Assembly (NCBI GenBank): GCA_009746045.1 | Contig: RPFO01000078.1 | Span: 639,016 to 703,015, forward strand | Reading direction: 5' to 3' | Source of the DNA: Mesostigma viride | Lineage: Eukaryota; Streptophyta; Mesostigmatophyceae; Mesostigmatales; Mesostigmataceae | Length of the DNA: 64,000 nucleotides | In this document: piece by piece, positions 8,928-18,500 of the stretch | How positions within the stretch are numbered: position 1 is the first letter of the stretch | Layout: each line of letters starts with the position of its first letter | Notes under the pieces: model-generated | Database searches by the model: none | Seen by the model: only the letters and a program-made list of their open reading frames with translations | What the model was told of the DNA's origin: nothing | Program-made: the position numbers and the translations under genes

Positions 8928-11333
8928 TGTCGCGTCCGTGATCTATCACGTCCGCAATTCAGATTTTAGCGTAATTCTGACGTCCGCAGCCTTGTGCGGG
9001 TTGCTATACCGCGGCCCGGTACTGACGCCGCGGATCTCAATTGTACTCACGCGCCAAGTCCGCTGAATTTGCTGACGGAACTTTTGGGCGGACCTGAATT
9101 TCACTGACATTCGTCACAAGGGCAGTTTGCCGAATGCTGGTACGCAGCAAGCCGGCGAGGCACTGAGCAGATGTGCAATTTCAGGATTTCAACGTGGGAC
9201 ACCAGACACAAATGCAAGGAAGCCCCAGGCGGTGCCTGGCATAGCCGATAGATTTGCCCTTGTATATTTGTGTTCGCTTGACAGATAAAGCTTGAAGTTT
9301 AGCTTGTCGGAAATTAGACAATGTTATGATTGGCTGATGTCTAAAGTGGCGTAGTGGCGCCAGCCGCCAGGCTTGAGCTTTGAGCAGTATAGAAGGATGA
9401 GCAACGAACCATGGTGGTCGTTGTTCGTCCGTTTCTCTCCCTCACAACTGGTTTGTTGTCTTCATGGGGTGAAATAGTTCGAGCAGCCCGGAGCAGCCCC
9501 CGTGAGTGGTTGCATGCAGTCAGTTGCCATGAGGATGGACTGACGGATATGACAATGTATTGGTTTTGTTAAGAATGTGTGTAAGACTGAGAACGAGACA
9601 AGGGACAGGGCCTTCGGGCACCCTGGTCGTCGTTGGCAAGAATGCCAGTAGGAACTAGGTCGGGAACACACGCGCACTGCCGCCACAAGGGGCCTGCAGT
9701 GGCGTCAACCAAGGGACCTCACAGCTGCTCTTATAACTACAACATTACAACTCGACACTCTTTGTAATTCGTCATGTATCTCATTGGAATTGAAATGTCT
9801 TTTGGTTGCTTTAATGATAAAGCATGGTCTCAAGAATCGGCTGGTTGGGCCGGATTGCCTGTCATGAAGGTGGCGGTGCCATAAAGGACCGCACCTTTCA
9901 TTCTCATTTTAAACGGACGAACAACCCATGATGGGTTCAGTCCGGCCAGCCTGGATGTTCCTCCTGCTTCACCCAGGGAAGCACAAGGAAGAGGTTATTG
10001 CTTAGCCTTCAAAAGCATCTGAAGAGGTTAGGCTTTTCCCGGTAAAAAGCCATTGAAGGGGTTATTGCTAAGCCTTTAAAAGCATGCATGTTAAGGTTGT
10101 TGCTGATCCTGGAAAAGCATCTTGGAGCAGCTGGATTTTTTTTTCCTTTTTGCTGCTGCCTGGAATGACGCCCTCTTTGGGCTTCCTTCTTTAGTGTGAG
10201 ATGCCTTTCTTTCACTTTTTGCTCTCACGTTGTTGTGAGCTAAATAGTGGGGGGGGAGGTGGCATATCTCACACATGATTCCTGCTGATAGTGGATGCAT
10301 TCCAAGTAGCGGTAATGACCAGTCCAGGATGATATGGCACGCAAACGCGACAGCTGTCGCGTCCGTGATCTATCACGTCCGCAATTCAGATTTTAGCGTA
10401 ATTCTGACGTCCGCAGCCTTGTGCGGGTTGCTATACCGCGGCCCGGTACTGACGCCGCGGATCTCAATTGTACTCACGCGCCAAGTCCGCTGAATTTGCT
10501 GACGGAACTTTTGGGCGGACCTGAATTTCACTGACATTCGTCACAAGGGCAGTTTGCCGAATGCTGGTACGCAGCAAGCCGGCGAGGCACTGAGCAGATG
10601 TGCAATTTCAGGATTTCAACGTGGGACACCAGACACAAATGCAAGGAAGCCCCAGGCGGTGCCTGGCATAGCCGATAGATTTGCCCTTGTATATTTGTGT
10701 TCGCTTGACAGATAAAGCTTGAAGTTTAGCTTGTCGGAAATTAGACAATGTTATGATTGGCTGATGTCTAAAGTGGCGTAGTGGCGCCAGCCGCCAGGCT
10801 TGAGCTTTGAGCAGTATAGAAGGATGAGCAACGAACCATGGTGGTCGTTGTTCGTCCGTTTCTCTCCCTCACAACTGGTTTGTTGTCTTCATGGGGTGAA
10901 ATAGTTCGAGCAGCCCGGAGCAGCCCCCGTGAGTGGTTGCATGCAGTCAGTTGCCATGAGGATGGACTGACGGATATGACAATGTATTGGTTTTGTTAAG
11001 AATGTGTGTAAGACTGAGAACGAGACAAGGGACAGGGCCTTCGGGCACCCTGGTCGTCGTTGGCAAGAATGCCAGTAGGAACTAGGTCGGGAACACACGC
11101 GCACTGCCGCCACAAGGGGCCTGCAGTGGCGTCAACCAAGGGACCTCACAGCTGCTCTTATAACTACAACATTACAACTCGACACTCTTTGTAATTCGTC
11201 ATGTATCTCATTGGAATTGAAATGTCTTTTGGTTGCTTTAATGATAAAGCATGGTCTCAAGAATCGGCTGGTTGGGCCGGATTGCCTGTCATGAGGGTGG
11301 CGGTGCCATAAAGGACCGCACCTTTCATTCTCA
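8928..11333. mobile_element. Composite repeat insertion 2 (X-M1-Y-gc-X) in gypsy pol
   Basis: This 2406-bp insertion has X blocks 8928-9911 and 10355-11333 with M1 and Y (10260-10352) between them. It starts at TGTCGCG exactly like insertion 1, but ends TTCTCA at the end of X, without a second middle or second Y. The flanks share TTC (8925-8927 and 11334-11336; TTCT if the first base is counted differently). Read this way it looks like a solo-internal LTR element with a 980-bp TG...CA repeat. Both X blocks share a 1-base deletion relative to insertion 1. Confidence 0.75.
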
Positions 11334-11673
11334 TTCTTATCCTCCTCCTCGTTCTGTTTTACACCGTGTAGTTATCAAGGACGGTGCAGTTCCTACGCAC
11401 TCTCCGATGTATAGAATGGGCCCTACAGAATTAAAGGAACTAAAACAGATTTTAGTATCACTATTAGAAGCAGGATTGATAGAGCCTAGTAACTCCCCCT
11501 ATTCCGCTGGTGTCCTGTTAGTTCCTAAGCCAAATGGCAAGTTTCGCCTAGTTACTGATTATAGGAAGTTAAACGATATTACTGTGAAGTCTAAATACCC
11601 TCTACCTCGTATTGATGATATATTTAATAAAGTTAAAGGTTCTACCTGTTTCACAGTACTAGATTGTGCGGAT

Positions 11674-11776
11674 TAATTAATTAATTAATAAGCACGTGAC
11701 TGCGTCACGTGGGTGCCAATACAGAGTAAAGGAACCTTCAACCCTATATACACAGTGAGAAGGAGGGAGGGCGCCT
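11674..11776 (-). mobile_element. Tiny 5'-truncated LINE insertion in RT
   Basis: A 103-bp insertion is flanked by the 11-bp duplication ATTGTGCGGAT (11663-11673 and 11777-11787). It begins with TAATTAATTAATTAATAA, which on the minus strand is a (TTAA)n tail. The larger LINE at 19149-20243 has the same kind of tail. This is therefore a severely truncated LINE end (or SINE) inserted in minus orientation into gypsy RT. Confidence 0.75.
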
Positions 11777-13049
11777 ATTGTGCGGATGGTTTTTGGCAAC
11801 TACGTATAGCTCCTGAGGATTGCCACAAAACCGCCTTTGCTACCCCTTTTGGGCACTATCAGTTTAGAGTAGCGGCTATGGGACTCTGTAACTCTCCTGC
11901 CTCTTTCCAAATGTTAATGAATGAAGTGCTTAGACCTGTTATGGGAAATTCCCACCTTCCTCAAGTGTCCTCTGATTTAAAGGATCCTTCCTTCTCCTCT
12001 GTTTCCTTATCTGAGCATGACCGTTCTTGTGCTCAAGCTTACTTAGATGATATCCTTATTTATTCTCCTGATTTTGAAACGCACCTACGTGATTTAAAGA
12101 AAGTACTAGAAATCATGGCTGAAAATTCTTTATGGGCGCGCCGTGCTAAAGTTCGCTCTGGTAGAAGTGTCCCATTCTTAGGGCACGTTCTGTCAGATGC
12201 CGGGGTTGCTACCGACCCGACAAGACTAAGTCAATTCAGGAATGGCCTACCCCTACCGACGTTAAAGGTGTACGTAGTTTCTAGGAATTGCTTCTTACTA
12301 TAGGCGTTTTATCCCGCGTTTCGCAACTATAGCAGCCCCTATTAATCATCTATTAAAGAAGGATATCCCCTTTGTTTGGAGTAGTGAATGTCAGTCGGCT
12401 TTTCAGTGTCTAAAATCCCTACTCCTCTCCCCTCCCGTACTCATCCTACCGGATACTACTAAACCCTTTGTTGTAGCTACAGATGCTAGCAAGGTAGCTA
12501 TAGGGGGCGTCCTTCTCCAGGATCAGGGTCAGGGCTTACAGCCAATCGAGTATATCTCTAGGACAATGCTTCCTGCGGAGCGTAACTATCCCGTACACCA
12601 GCAAGAACTATTAGCTGTGGTGTATTGTTGCCACGCGTGGCAGCACTTCTTAAAGGTGCTCAATTTGATGTTTGTCTGAATGAACCCTGTGAGCTTGATC
12701 CTTATAGATTAGTTATCCAGACAGATCACCGCCCTCTTACCCATCTTCTCTCACAACCCAACCTTACCCCTCGTCAAGCGCGCTGGATGGAGTTTTTAGC
12801 ACAGTTCTCCCCTTTTAAACTTCAGTATGTTAAGGGTGTAGATAACATAGTACCAGATGCACTCTCCCGTCGTGCAGATTACTCCTTTTTCGAGGACCTT
12901 GATGTTCTCAATACTACTCTAGTTCCTACTACTATGGGTGTAACCCCGTATGGTGAACTACCTGATGATGAATCCTATGCCTACCTCTTTCATACAGCTG
13001 TTCGCATGCCTGATCTCCTTTCTCACGTAGGACTCTCTCTCCCGTGTGA

Positions 13050-14753
13050 GGCCCTTCCTGTGGTCTCGGTGGGGGGGAGGGGAAAAATAAAATTTCTATA
13101 CCGCTTAGCCATATAGCGACTAGGTCAGGAAAGTCTTATGAACACATAGTCCCTCTAGGACCTCCCCTTCTCTTTGGCAAGGCGGTAGGAGATCTCTTTA
13201 AACCTGTTCTGGATACCTCTGTAGCGATGCCTACCTCTGATCTCGAACGTCTTATTAGTAGATTTACGGCCACTGAGCCGGAAGCATTAGCTGCCATTGC
13301 TGCCCATCCCCAACAATTAGGCAAGCACCCTTGTAAATTTGTAGGTGGATTTTTATATGTGCAGATAGCAGATTCTCCCCCTCAATGGCGCCTGTATGTC
13401 CCTCCTATCTGTCGCTCCTCCTTGCTCTTTGAGTTGCATGACTTAGCTGCTCACCAGGGTGGTAAACGGGTACGGGACCTAGTAGCCCGCTCTTACTACT
13501 GGCCTTCCCTTTTAAAGGATGTAGATGAGTATGTTAGAACCTGTCAATCTTGCCAGGAGATGAAACCCAACAATGTAGGACAGATAGCAGAGCCTAGGAC
13601 CTTACCTGATCCCATCATGCCGTGGGACTCCATTATGATGGATTTTGTAGGACCTTTTAGGAAGAATGATAGAGGTAACGCCCAGATCCTTGTTTTTGTA
13701 GATCGTTTTACTCGTATGTGTCATCTCGTGCCGTGTCCCTTAGAACTCACCGCACGCGATTGCGCACGCCTATACCTTAATAACGTATATAGATATCATG
13801 GTTTGAGTAGGCAGTTTATTAGTGATAAGGATAAGTTATTTACTTCTGATTTTTGGCAGCAGTTCTTCGCTGCTATCGGTACCAAGGTCACCTTCGGTAC
13901 TGCCTACCACTCCTCCTCGTCTCATTTAGTAGAACGTTTGAATAGGGTAGTGGAAGAAGCTCTGCGTCACTATGTGAATGGCTCTGGGAGTGATTGGGAG
14001 GATTACCTATGTTTGGTAGAGTTTTCCCTTAACAACTGCCCTCAGGCTGCGCATGGTTATACGCCCTTCTTCCTAGATACTGGTAGACAACCTCTTACCC
14101 CTACCTCTCTCTTAGCTAGTCCTTTAAGGGACAAGGATGATGTGTCCCGGGATACTGTAGAAGGTGTGCAGGCGTTATTAGATAAGATGAAGAATGCACA
14201 CGACAACGCTATTGCAGGGTACCATAGGGCGCAGGCCAAATACCTTGCTAGGTTGCGTGCCTCATTAGATAGAAGAGCACCTGAGATAGAAATAGGAGAT
14301 TTAGTCTTAGTAGAAGGCCCCCGTGTTGGCCGCTTCGCTCATAAGTTCGAAGCTGAACTGAAAGTGAAACTTAGGCCCGCCTTCTTAGGACCCTTCCGTG
14401 TGTTGTCTAGAGTAGGTAATTTTCTGTATGAGATAGATATTCCTACCTCTTGGCAGACCCACTCTCGCACCTTTCATAGAAGCCAGCTGAAGCTCTATCA
14501 TCAGAGCACGTTCGCTGGTAGAGAATTAGCCCCTGCCCCTTTAGAGCATAACCCGGATACTGGTGAGGTAGAGGATGAGGTAGAGGGTATCGTGGCCCAT
14601 AGAGATATCAAAAAAGGCCGCGGTACCCAGCGCCAGTATAAGGTGAAGTGGATGTATGCTCGTAGTGAGGTAGATAAGGTCTGGTATACTGAGAGTGAGC
14701 TAGATGGGTGTAGTCGCCTGCTGCAGGAGTATAAAACCCTGCATAAGCTCTAG
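13050..14753 (+). CDS. Gypsy integrase with chromodomain
   Basis: The frame is open from about 13050 (before the G-run at 13070) and the first ATG is at 13227; it ends with TAG at 14751. Domains in order are: a His/Cys zinc-binding region (ELHDLAAHQGG, then TCQSCQ), then an integrase core with the acidic triad in MDFVGPF, ISDKDKLFTSDF and LVERLNRVVEE. A GPF-containing C-terminal domain (LGPFRVLSRVGNFLYEI) follows. Last comes a chromodomain (VEGIVAHRDIKKGRG...YKVKW...WYTESEL, about 14587-14720). Integrase inserts the element cDNA, and chromodomains steer chromoviruses to particular chromatin. This is the only intact enzymatic ORF of the element. It reads in the -1 frame relative to the preceding RNase H frame. 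Confidence 0.9.
   Translation, partial: GPSCGLGGGEGKNKISIPLSHIATRSGKSYEHIVPLGPPLLFGKAVGDLFKPVLDTSVAMPTSDLERLISRFTATEPEALAAIAAHPQQLGKHPCKFVGGFLYVQIADSPPQWRLYVPPICRSSLLFELHDLAAHQGGKRVRDLVARSYYWPSLLKDVDEYVRTCQSCQEMKPNNVGQIAEPRTLPDPIMPWDSIMMDFVGPFRKNDRGNAQILVFVDRFTRMCHLVPCPLELTARDCARLYLNNVYRYHGLSRQFISDKDKLFTSDFWQQFFAAIGTKVTFGTAYHSSSSHLVERLNRVVEEALRHYVNGSGSDWEDYLCLVEFSLNNCPQAAHGYTPFFLDTGRQPLTPTSLLASPLRDKDDVSRDTVEGVQALLDKMKNAHDNAIAGYHRAQAKYLARLRASLDRRAPEIEIGDLVLVEGPRVGRFAHKFEAELKVKLRPAFLGPFRVLSRVGNFLYEIDIPTSWQTHSRTFHRSQLKLYHQSTFAGRELAPAPLEHNPDTGEVEDEVEGIVAHRDIKKGRGTQRQYKVKWMYARSEVDKVWYTESELDGCSRLLQEYKTLHKL
13068..13086 (+). other. G-run at the RNase H/integrase overlap
   Basis: GGTGGGGGGGAGGGGAAAAA lies where the RNase H frame (to 13116) and the integrase frame (from about 13050) overlap. 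It closely copies the 3' polypurine tract of the same element, so it may be a second, internal plus-strand primer. It also sits at a frame change. Confidence 0.5.
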
Positions 14754-14829
14754 TTGTAGACCTTCTCCTCTCTTATGTTATGTCTGCTGTCGACGGATGG
14801 TTGGTTGTCCCCTCCCCTCCGCAGCCGTC

Positions 14830-15306
14830 ATGTCAGAGCCTACCCCTCCGGCTGAGAGCTCGCTGCCGTCCCCGCCCCCACCGGACCCTGAGCTGTATTT
14901 CGAGGCCCTTCCGGGCCGCTGGGTGTCGCGATCAAGTTACCCGGGTGGCGTTGTGCAGCCGGCCCTTCAGGCCCAACATGCGGGCTTAGTCAGGGCGGCC
15001 CTCTTCGGGGTCACGTGGTATGGTCCTTCCCCTGATGAGCCGCACCAGCTTGTCCTGCACGGGTTCGACGATGCCGGACACTGTTTGTTGGGGTGTGGTT
15101 CCAGCTGTCCCGCCTTGGGACAGATAGATGCGGTTCTCCGGTGCTGCCGTGTGTTCTCCTACCTCTCTACCCCTGTGGGCCGTACCTGCCTACGGGAGGT
15201 GTTCCCTTGGCTTCCGGCTGAGGGTGATGCTGAGGTAGATGAGAACCCCTGCGACCTTTTACGGGCCGTAGAATTCATGGAGATAGCTGATCAGTCGGCG
15301 GACTAG
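14830..15306 (+). CDS. Extra ORF 1 downstream of integrase, unknown function
   Basis: The ORF encodes 158 residues from the ATG at 14830 (MSEPTPPAESS) to TAG at 15304. A Pro-rich N-terminus is followed by a globular-looking part with several Trp, Cys and Leu residues (GVTWYGPSPDEPHQ, VFPWLPAEGD). It has no signal peptide and no match I recognise. It occupies the place where env-like or antisense ORFs sit in some gypsy elements. An intact frame next to the integrase suggests it belongs to the element. Confidence 0.55.
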   Translation: MSEPTPPAESSLPSPPPPDPELYFEALPGRWVSRSSYPGGVVQPALQAQHAGLVRAALFGVTWYGPSPDEPHQLVLHGFDDAGHCLLGCGSSCPALGQIDAVLRCCRVFSYLSTPVGRTCLREVFPWLPAEGDAEVDENPCDLLRAVEFMEIADQSAD

Positions 15307-15430
15307 CGGTTAGTGGTCCTGCCCCTTCGGGCGCCCCAGCCGAGGTACATTATACTCCAGATTATTCTGCCTCGAGCGCTGCGTCCGCCTCCTCGGCGTC
15401 TGTTCCTCCCTCTCCGGTCCCGTCGTCCCC

Positions 15431-16446
15431 TCGGTCGACCCGGGTGTTGCAGTAGAGCCTACCCCTTCGGGTTTGCCTGATCCTCTTTCGGCGACGGTCT
15501 CGGCTATGCAGGCTCAGATCCAGTCCCTGACCACGGCGTTCGGGGCCTTCCTGGCGGCCCAAGCGCAGACTCCGGCCACGCCAGGTGGGGTGTCTGTGGT
15601 GTCCGCGCCCCCTACCCCTTCGGTTGCTTCGGCACCTGTGGTTTCGCCGGCGCCCCCTACCCCTTCGGTTGCTGCGGCTCCGACACCTCCGGTTGCCTCC
15701 GTGCCTGCGGCCGACGTTCCCGCGCCTCGGCGCGAGTCTTCAGCCCCTTCGGCTGTGCCCGCCGTCGCCCCCTCTGGGCCGTCCGCTGCGCCCTCACAGC
15801 CAGTTCGTGGTTTCTTCAGCGACACGGGCGATCATCCCAGGCTTTGGGAGGGTGGTCCCCCGCAGAGGATCCCGGTGCCCGACTGGAGCTTGGATGGTAA
15901 CCAATCTTATGCCGGGCTGCCTGTCCCTACGGGCCCTATCTTCAATATGTGGCCTGAGGGTGCACCGGCAACGGAGACCGGCGCGCCTGCGTCGATGGCG
16001 GGTCCGTCACGGCCCTCTCTGGCTTCGGGTCCGGCGCGACCTCCTGTTTTACCAGTGCCCCCTGCGTCGGTGTCGGCTCCTGCCCCTGCGTCGGCCCCTG
16101 CTTCGGTCCCTGCTCCTTCGGCCTCGCGGTCTTGGCCGCGGTTGTTCGGTCCACCGGTCAGGATCCTCGCGTCACCCGCGCTGCCGATTCCCTCCGGGAG
16201 TTGTCCCAGGGTGATCGGGACAGGGCCCCTTCTGTGGTGCATGCGACGCCGGAGTCGCGCGACACGCCCATTCCTGGGTATGGTATGTCCGCACTCGCCT
16301 GCCGACAGTGTGACCTGCCGCGCGCCTCTGCTGAGCTTGCCATCTCCCCATGTCCTACGGGTTCTCCCAGGTGTGTCGGGCGCCTCGGGATCGTGGCCTA
16401 CCCATTGAGACTGATCGGCCTCCTTCGACATGGTTATTTTAGCTGA
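15431..16446 (+). pseudogene. Extra ORF 2, Pro/Ala/Ser-rich, probably frameshifted
   Basis: A long low-complexity stretch rich in Pro, Ala, Ser and Val runs from about 15431. It includes a short amphipathic helix (AMQAQIQSLTTAFGAFLAAQ). Around 16135 the plausible coding frame shifts (AAVVRSTGQDPRVTRAADSL...). The second frame ends at 16446. I recognise no domain. The composition resembles a linker or scaffold rather than an enzyme. The frame change could be a mutation or an assembly error. Confidence 0.4.
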
Positions 16447-16588
16447 TCCGGTGTTCGAGGGTGAGATCCTGGTCCGGCGCGTTCTGTATCGCTGGGCTAG
16501 GCGCCACAACGACTTGGACACCTACGGTGGGTTCCAGTGGGCTTACCCTCCCCTCTGGGCATTATGGCTTCGGATGCCCTTACAGTAG
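16430..16588 (+). CDS. Extra ORF 3, short
   Basis: A 52-codon ORF starts at the ATG at 16430 (MVILADPVFEGEILVRRVLY), is rich in Trp and Arg and ends at TAG 16586. It overlaps the next ORF in another frame and may be the N-terminal part of it, separated by a frameshift. The function is unknown. Confidence 0.35.
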   Translation: MVILADPVFEGEILVRRVLYRWARRHNDLDTYGGFQWAYPPLWALWLRMPLQ

Positions 16589-17136
16589 AGTTTCCTGCGG
16601 TGCCGGGTGCGGCGTACACTACGGTCCTCCAGCCCATCCTTGAGTGGGATGCCCGTCGCCCGGCGCCTATCCCGGGCCAGGGTCTAGACTCCCGCGGTCA
16701 CCCTCCTCCTCGGGCCAGCGACTACCTAGAGACATTCGGGTCGCGACAGTGTGTTCGTCGGTGGCGCTCCCGCGAGGTTCGGCACATCCGGTTGTGGCCG
16801 TCCAACGTGGAGCCCCTGGTGGACCTGTTCTTCCCGACGGGTATGCGCCCTCGGATCCGGTACCATCGCCTCCTCCTGCGGGCCCTTTGCCTGATCGCGG
16901 TAGAGCCTTTCCTTCGCCTCTTTGCCTGTGGCTTTCTGGACTGGGCCCGTGGCCAGGTCGTCCTCACGCAGCATAGGTATTACTGGGCCTTCCTGGGCCT
17001 CTTTCCTGACGGCGTGTGGGCCGATGTTTTCCTCACTGTAGATAGGCATGACAATGTCGAGGATGTGGCCCACTACCAGGCCTACCTGGAGGTCCTGCTG
17101 GCCTCTCGTGGCACTTATCAGACGGATGGCCACTAG
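16564..17136 (+). CDS. Extra ORF 4 downstream of integrase, unknown function
   Basis: The ORF encodes 190 residues from the ATG at 16564 (MASDALTVEF). A hydrophobic stretch (LLLRALCLIAVEPFLRLFACG) could be a membrane segment or the core of a helical fold. The C-terminus (YWAFLGLFPDGVWADVFLTV, then DVAHYQAYLEVLL) looks like an ordinary globular protein. No match was recognised. It is the last ORF before the polypurine tract, about 360 bases upstream of it. Confidence 0.5.
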   Translation: MASDALTVEFPAVPGAAYTTVLQPILEWDARRPAPIPGQGLDSRGHPPPRASDYLETFGSRQCVRRWRSREVRHIRLWPSNVEPLVDLFFPTGMRPRIRYHRLLLRALCLIAVEPFLRLFACGFLDWARGQVVLTQHRYYWAFLGLFPDGVWADVFLTVDRHDNVEDVAHYQAYLEVLLASRGTYQTDGH

Positions 17137-17495
17137 ATAGAGGGCCTTAGGCCCGACCTGAGGGTGTTGTCCCTCCGGTATATAGAGTCGCCCTCATATT
17201 CTGGCCAGTTGGTTGGCTGTTCTTGGTCCTTAGCGCTGATGTGTTTACTCTGTGTGTCCTGCCCAGTGCCGTCCCCCCGGCCAGGACTCCGTTCCAGGCA
17301 GTTAGGGGAACCTCCCACCAGGCTTGGTGCTGGCTAACCCTACACCACCCGGCGTGGTGGTGGAGACCGTGTGAACTATTGGTGCTTTGTATCTGGGATG
17401 GTCTATCGATTGTGTTGGTATGTGCTGGGTGCATTAGGTTTTTCCTACCCCTTTGGTTCCCTCCTCTCTGCGTAGGGAGAGGGCTCCCTACCTTT
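17137..17495 (+). other. Gypsy 3' untranslated region
   Basis: This stretch of about 360 bases lies between the last ORF and the polypurine tract. No ORF or repeat was recognised. Confidence 0.5.
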
Positions 17496-17509
17496 TGTGG
17501 GGGGGGAGG
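17496..17509 (+). promoter_or_regulatory. Polypurine tract
   Basis: TGTGGGGGGGGAGG directly abuts the 3' LTR start TGTTACG. It is the expected plus-strand primer of an LTR retrotransposon. Confidence 0.85.
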
Positions 17510-18080
17510 TGTTACGTCGCGTAACAATTCGTTGTAGTTACGGACGTAAATTAGGTCCTTGGCCTCGGTTGTTCCTAGGTTACGTGCAGTTCTAGTTTGG
17601 ACATGATTGTCCCCGTAACAGTACTGTGGTATATTGGGTGCCTTTGGGCGCCGCGCCGCGTACTATATTAGTGGTCCTTATCCTTTTGTAGAATGTAGTG
17701 GACCGGCGTGCATCTGTGCACCTGCCTGTGTTTCTGTGTTTCTGCAGGCGAGGGCCAGGTCGGCCCGAGCCTGTTGGACCGTTGGTGACCATTTATGCAC
17801 GTTCCACTCCTTGTGTGGTCACTCGGCGTGTGTTAAATGAATTAACACATATAGGCTTGGGTCACGGCAGTTTAGTTGTGTTTCCTTCCTCTTTTCCTGG
17901 AGTAAACGGGTTTGATTAAATGGCCTATGGCATATTACAGTAGTACATATGTAAATGCATTGAGATCTGGTTCGTCTCGGTCGTCTTTCGCTAGGGGTGT
18001 AAATAGAAGCGGCCTCACTAGTTTAGGTAGTATCAGGACCGGTAGAGGTAGAGGTGGCGGCCGAGGCTTGCGGCGTAACA
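17510..18080 (+). repeat. 3' LTR of the gypsy element
   Basis: This is a 571-bp copy of the 5' LTR with one visible substitution. It is followed by the target duplication CCTTG at 18081-18085. Confidence 0.95.
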
Positions 18081-18500
18081 CCTTGCTGGCCCACTGCACG
18101 GTCCCCTAGTTATTGCTGGCCTTTTTACCATGTATAATTACTTGCATCAAAGAAGTGAAGGCACCCAAGTAAACATAACCAATATAAAGCCACATATATA
18201 CACATACACACAATTATGCATGCGCACGTTTACATTCTCAGTATTACATGCAATACATCGATCGTGTCCACAATGTCCACCGTATAGAGTATAGCCGAGG
18301 GTAGGGCAACCTTGGATTATGTCCAAAACAGTGTTAAAAACATGTGGATTGATGGTGGGTGTCTTAAAATGTGTAAAATCAGAGTATTCTGAGTGTGTCC
18401 GTACGATAACGTATAATATCGTATTATACCGTATCATACCGTATTATACATTATACTCCACCGTGACCGTATAACGCGTATAACGTACGATCTCACTCTG
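18081..18500. other. Right-hand non-coding end of the hAT element
   Basis: There is no ORF. Most is AT-rich. From about 18400 there are palindromic runs (CGTATAATATCGTATTATAC, CGTATAACGCGTATAACGTA) like those inside the ends of the small hAT element at 61287-62800. It ends ...CTCACTCTG at 18500. Confidence 0.5.

Larger units (their letters stand above)
8068..13116 (+). pseudogene. Gypsy protease - reverse transcriptase - RNase H, interrupted and frameshifted
   Basis: The pol frame is open from about 8068, overlapping the end of gag in the +1 frame. It holds a retropepsin (VLVDSGAASSFVS, DVLLGLDW). The frame is cut at 8927 by composite insertion 2 and resumes at 11337 with the RT fingers (DGAVPTHSPMYRM, FRLVTDYRKLND). 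A 103-bp insertion splits LDCAD and GFWQL at 11674-11776. The RT active site is AYLDDILIYS (about 12037-12066). RNase H follows with FVVATDASKVAIGGVLL and ends near DALSRR (about 12870). Single-base frame breaks are visible at about 12235, 12275 and 12655. Enzymatically this copy is dead, although every domain is present. Confidence 0.85.
1875..18080 (+). mobile_element. Chromodomain Ty3/gypsy LTR retrotransposon, complete, with nested insertions
   Basis: The element is bounded by two 571-bp LTRs (TGTTACG...CGTAACA) and flanked by the 5-bp target duplication CCTTG (1870-1874 and 18081-18085). Without the nested insertions it would be about 10.8 kb. The order is LTR, primer-binding site, a small RNase H1-type hybrid-binding ORF, a proline/asparagine-rich ORF, gag with a zinc knuckle, protease, reverse transcriptase, RNase H, integrase with chromodomain, several extra ORFs, polypurine tract, LTR. 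I could find only one difference between the LTRs (ACTGTC near 1971 against ATTGTC near 17606), so the insertion is recent. Even so, gag is split by an insertion and pol by an insertion plus frameshifts. Confidence 0.95.
1..18500 (+). mobile_element. Probable hAT element carrying the transposase (left end outside window)
   Basis: The sequence after the transposase (1423-1874) continues at 18081, on the far side of the gypsy insertion, and ends near 18500. Read from the other strand the end is CAGAGTGAGATCGTACG, followed inward by AT-rich palindromic repeats of the type TATACGGTATTATACG. The complete small hAT element at 61287-62800 has closely similar ends (CAGAGTTCCATTATACG plus the same subterminal repeats). 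That is why I place the right end of this element at 18500. The 8 bases that follow, CTGCTGAG, would be its target duplication, but the partner copy is outside the window. This boundary is inferred. Confidence 0.5.

Noticed and set aside
4891..11113. Four identical 74-codon minus-strand ORFs and 72-codon plus-strand ORFs
   Set aside because: They recur only because block X is repeated four times; no protein motif and a promoter-like context.
15514..16521. Minus-strand ORFs opposite the extra gypsy ORFs
   Set aside because: GC-rich antisense shadows of low-complexity sequence with no motif.
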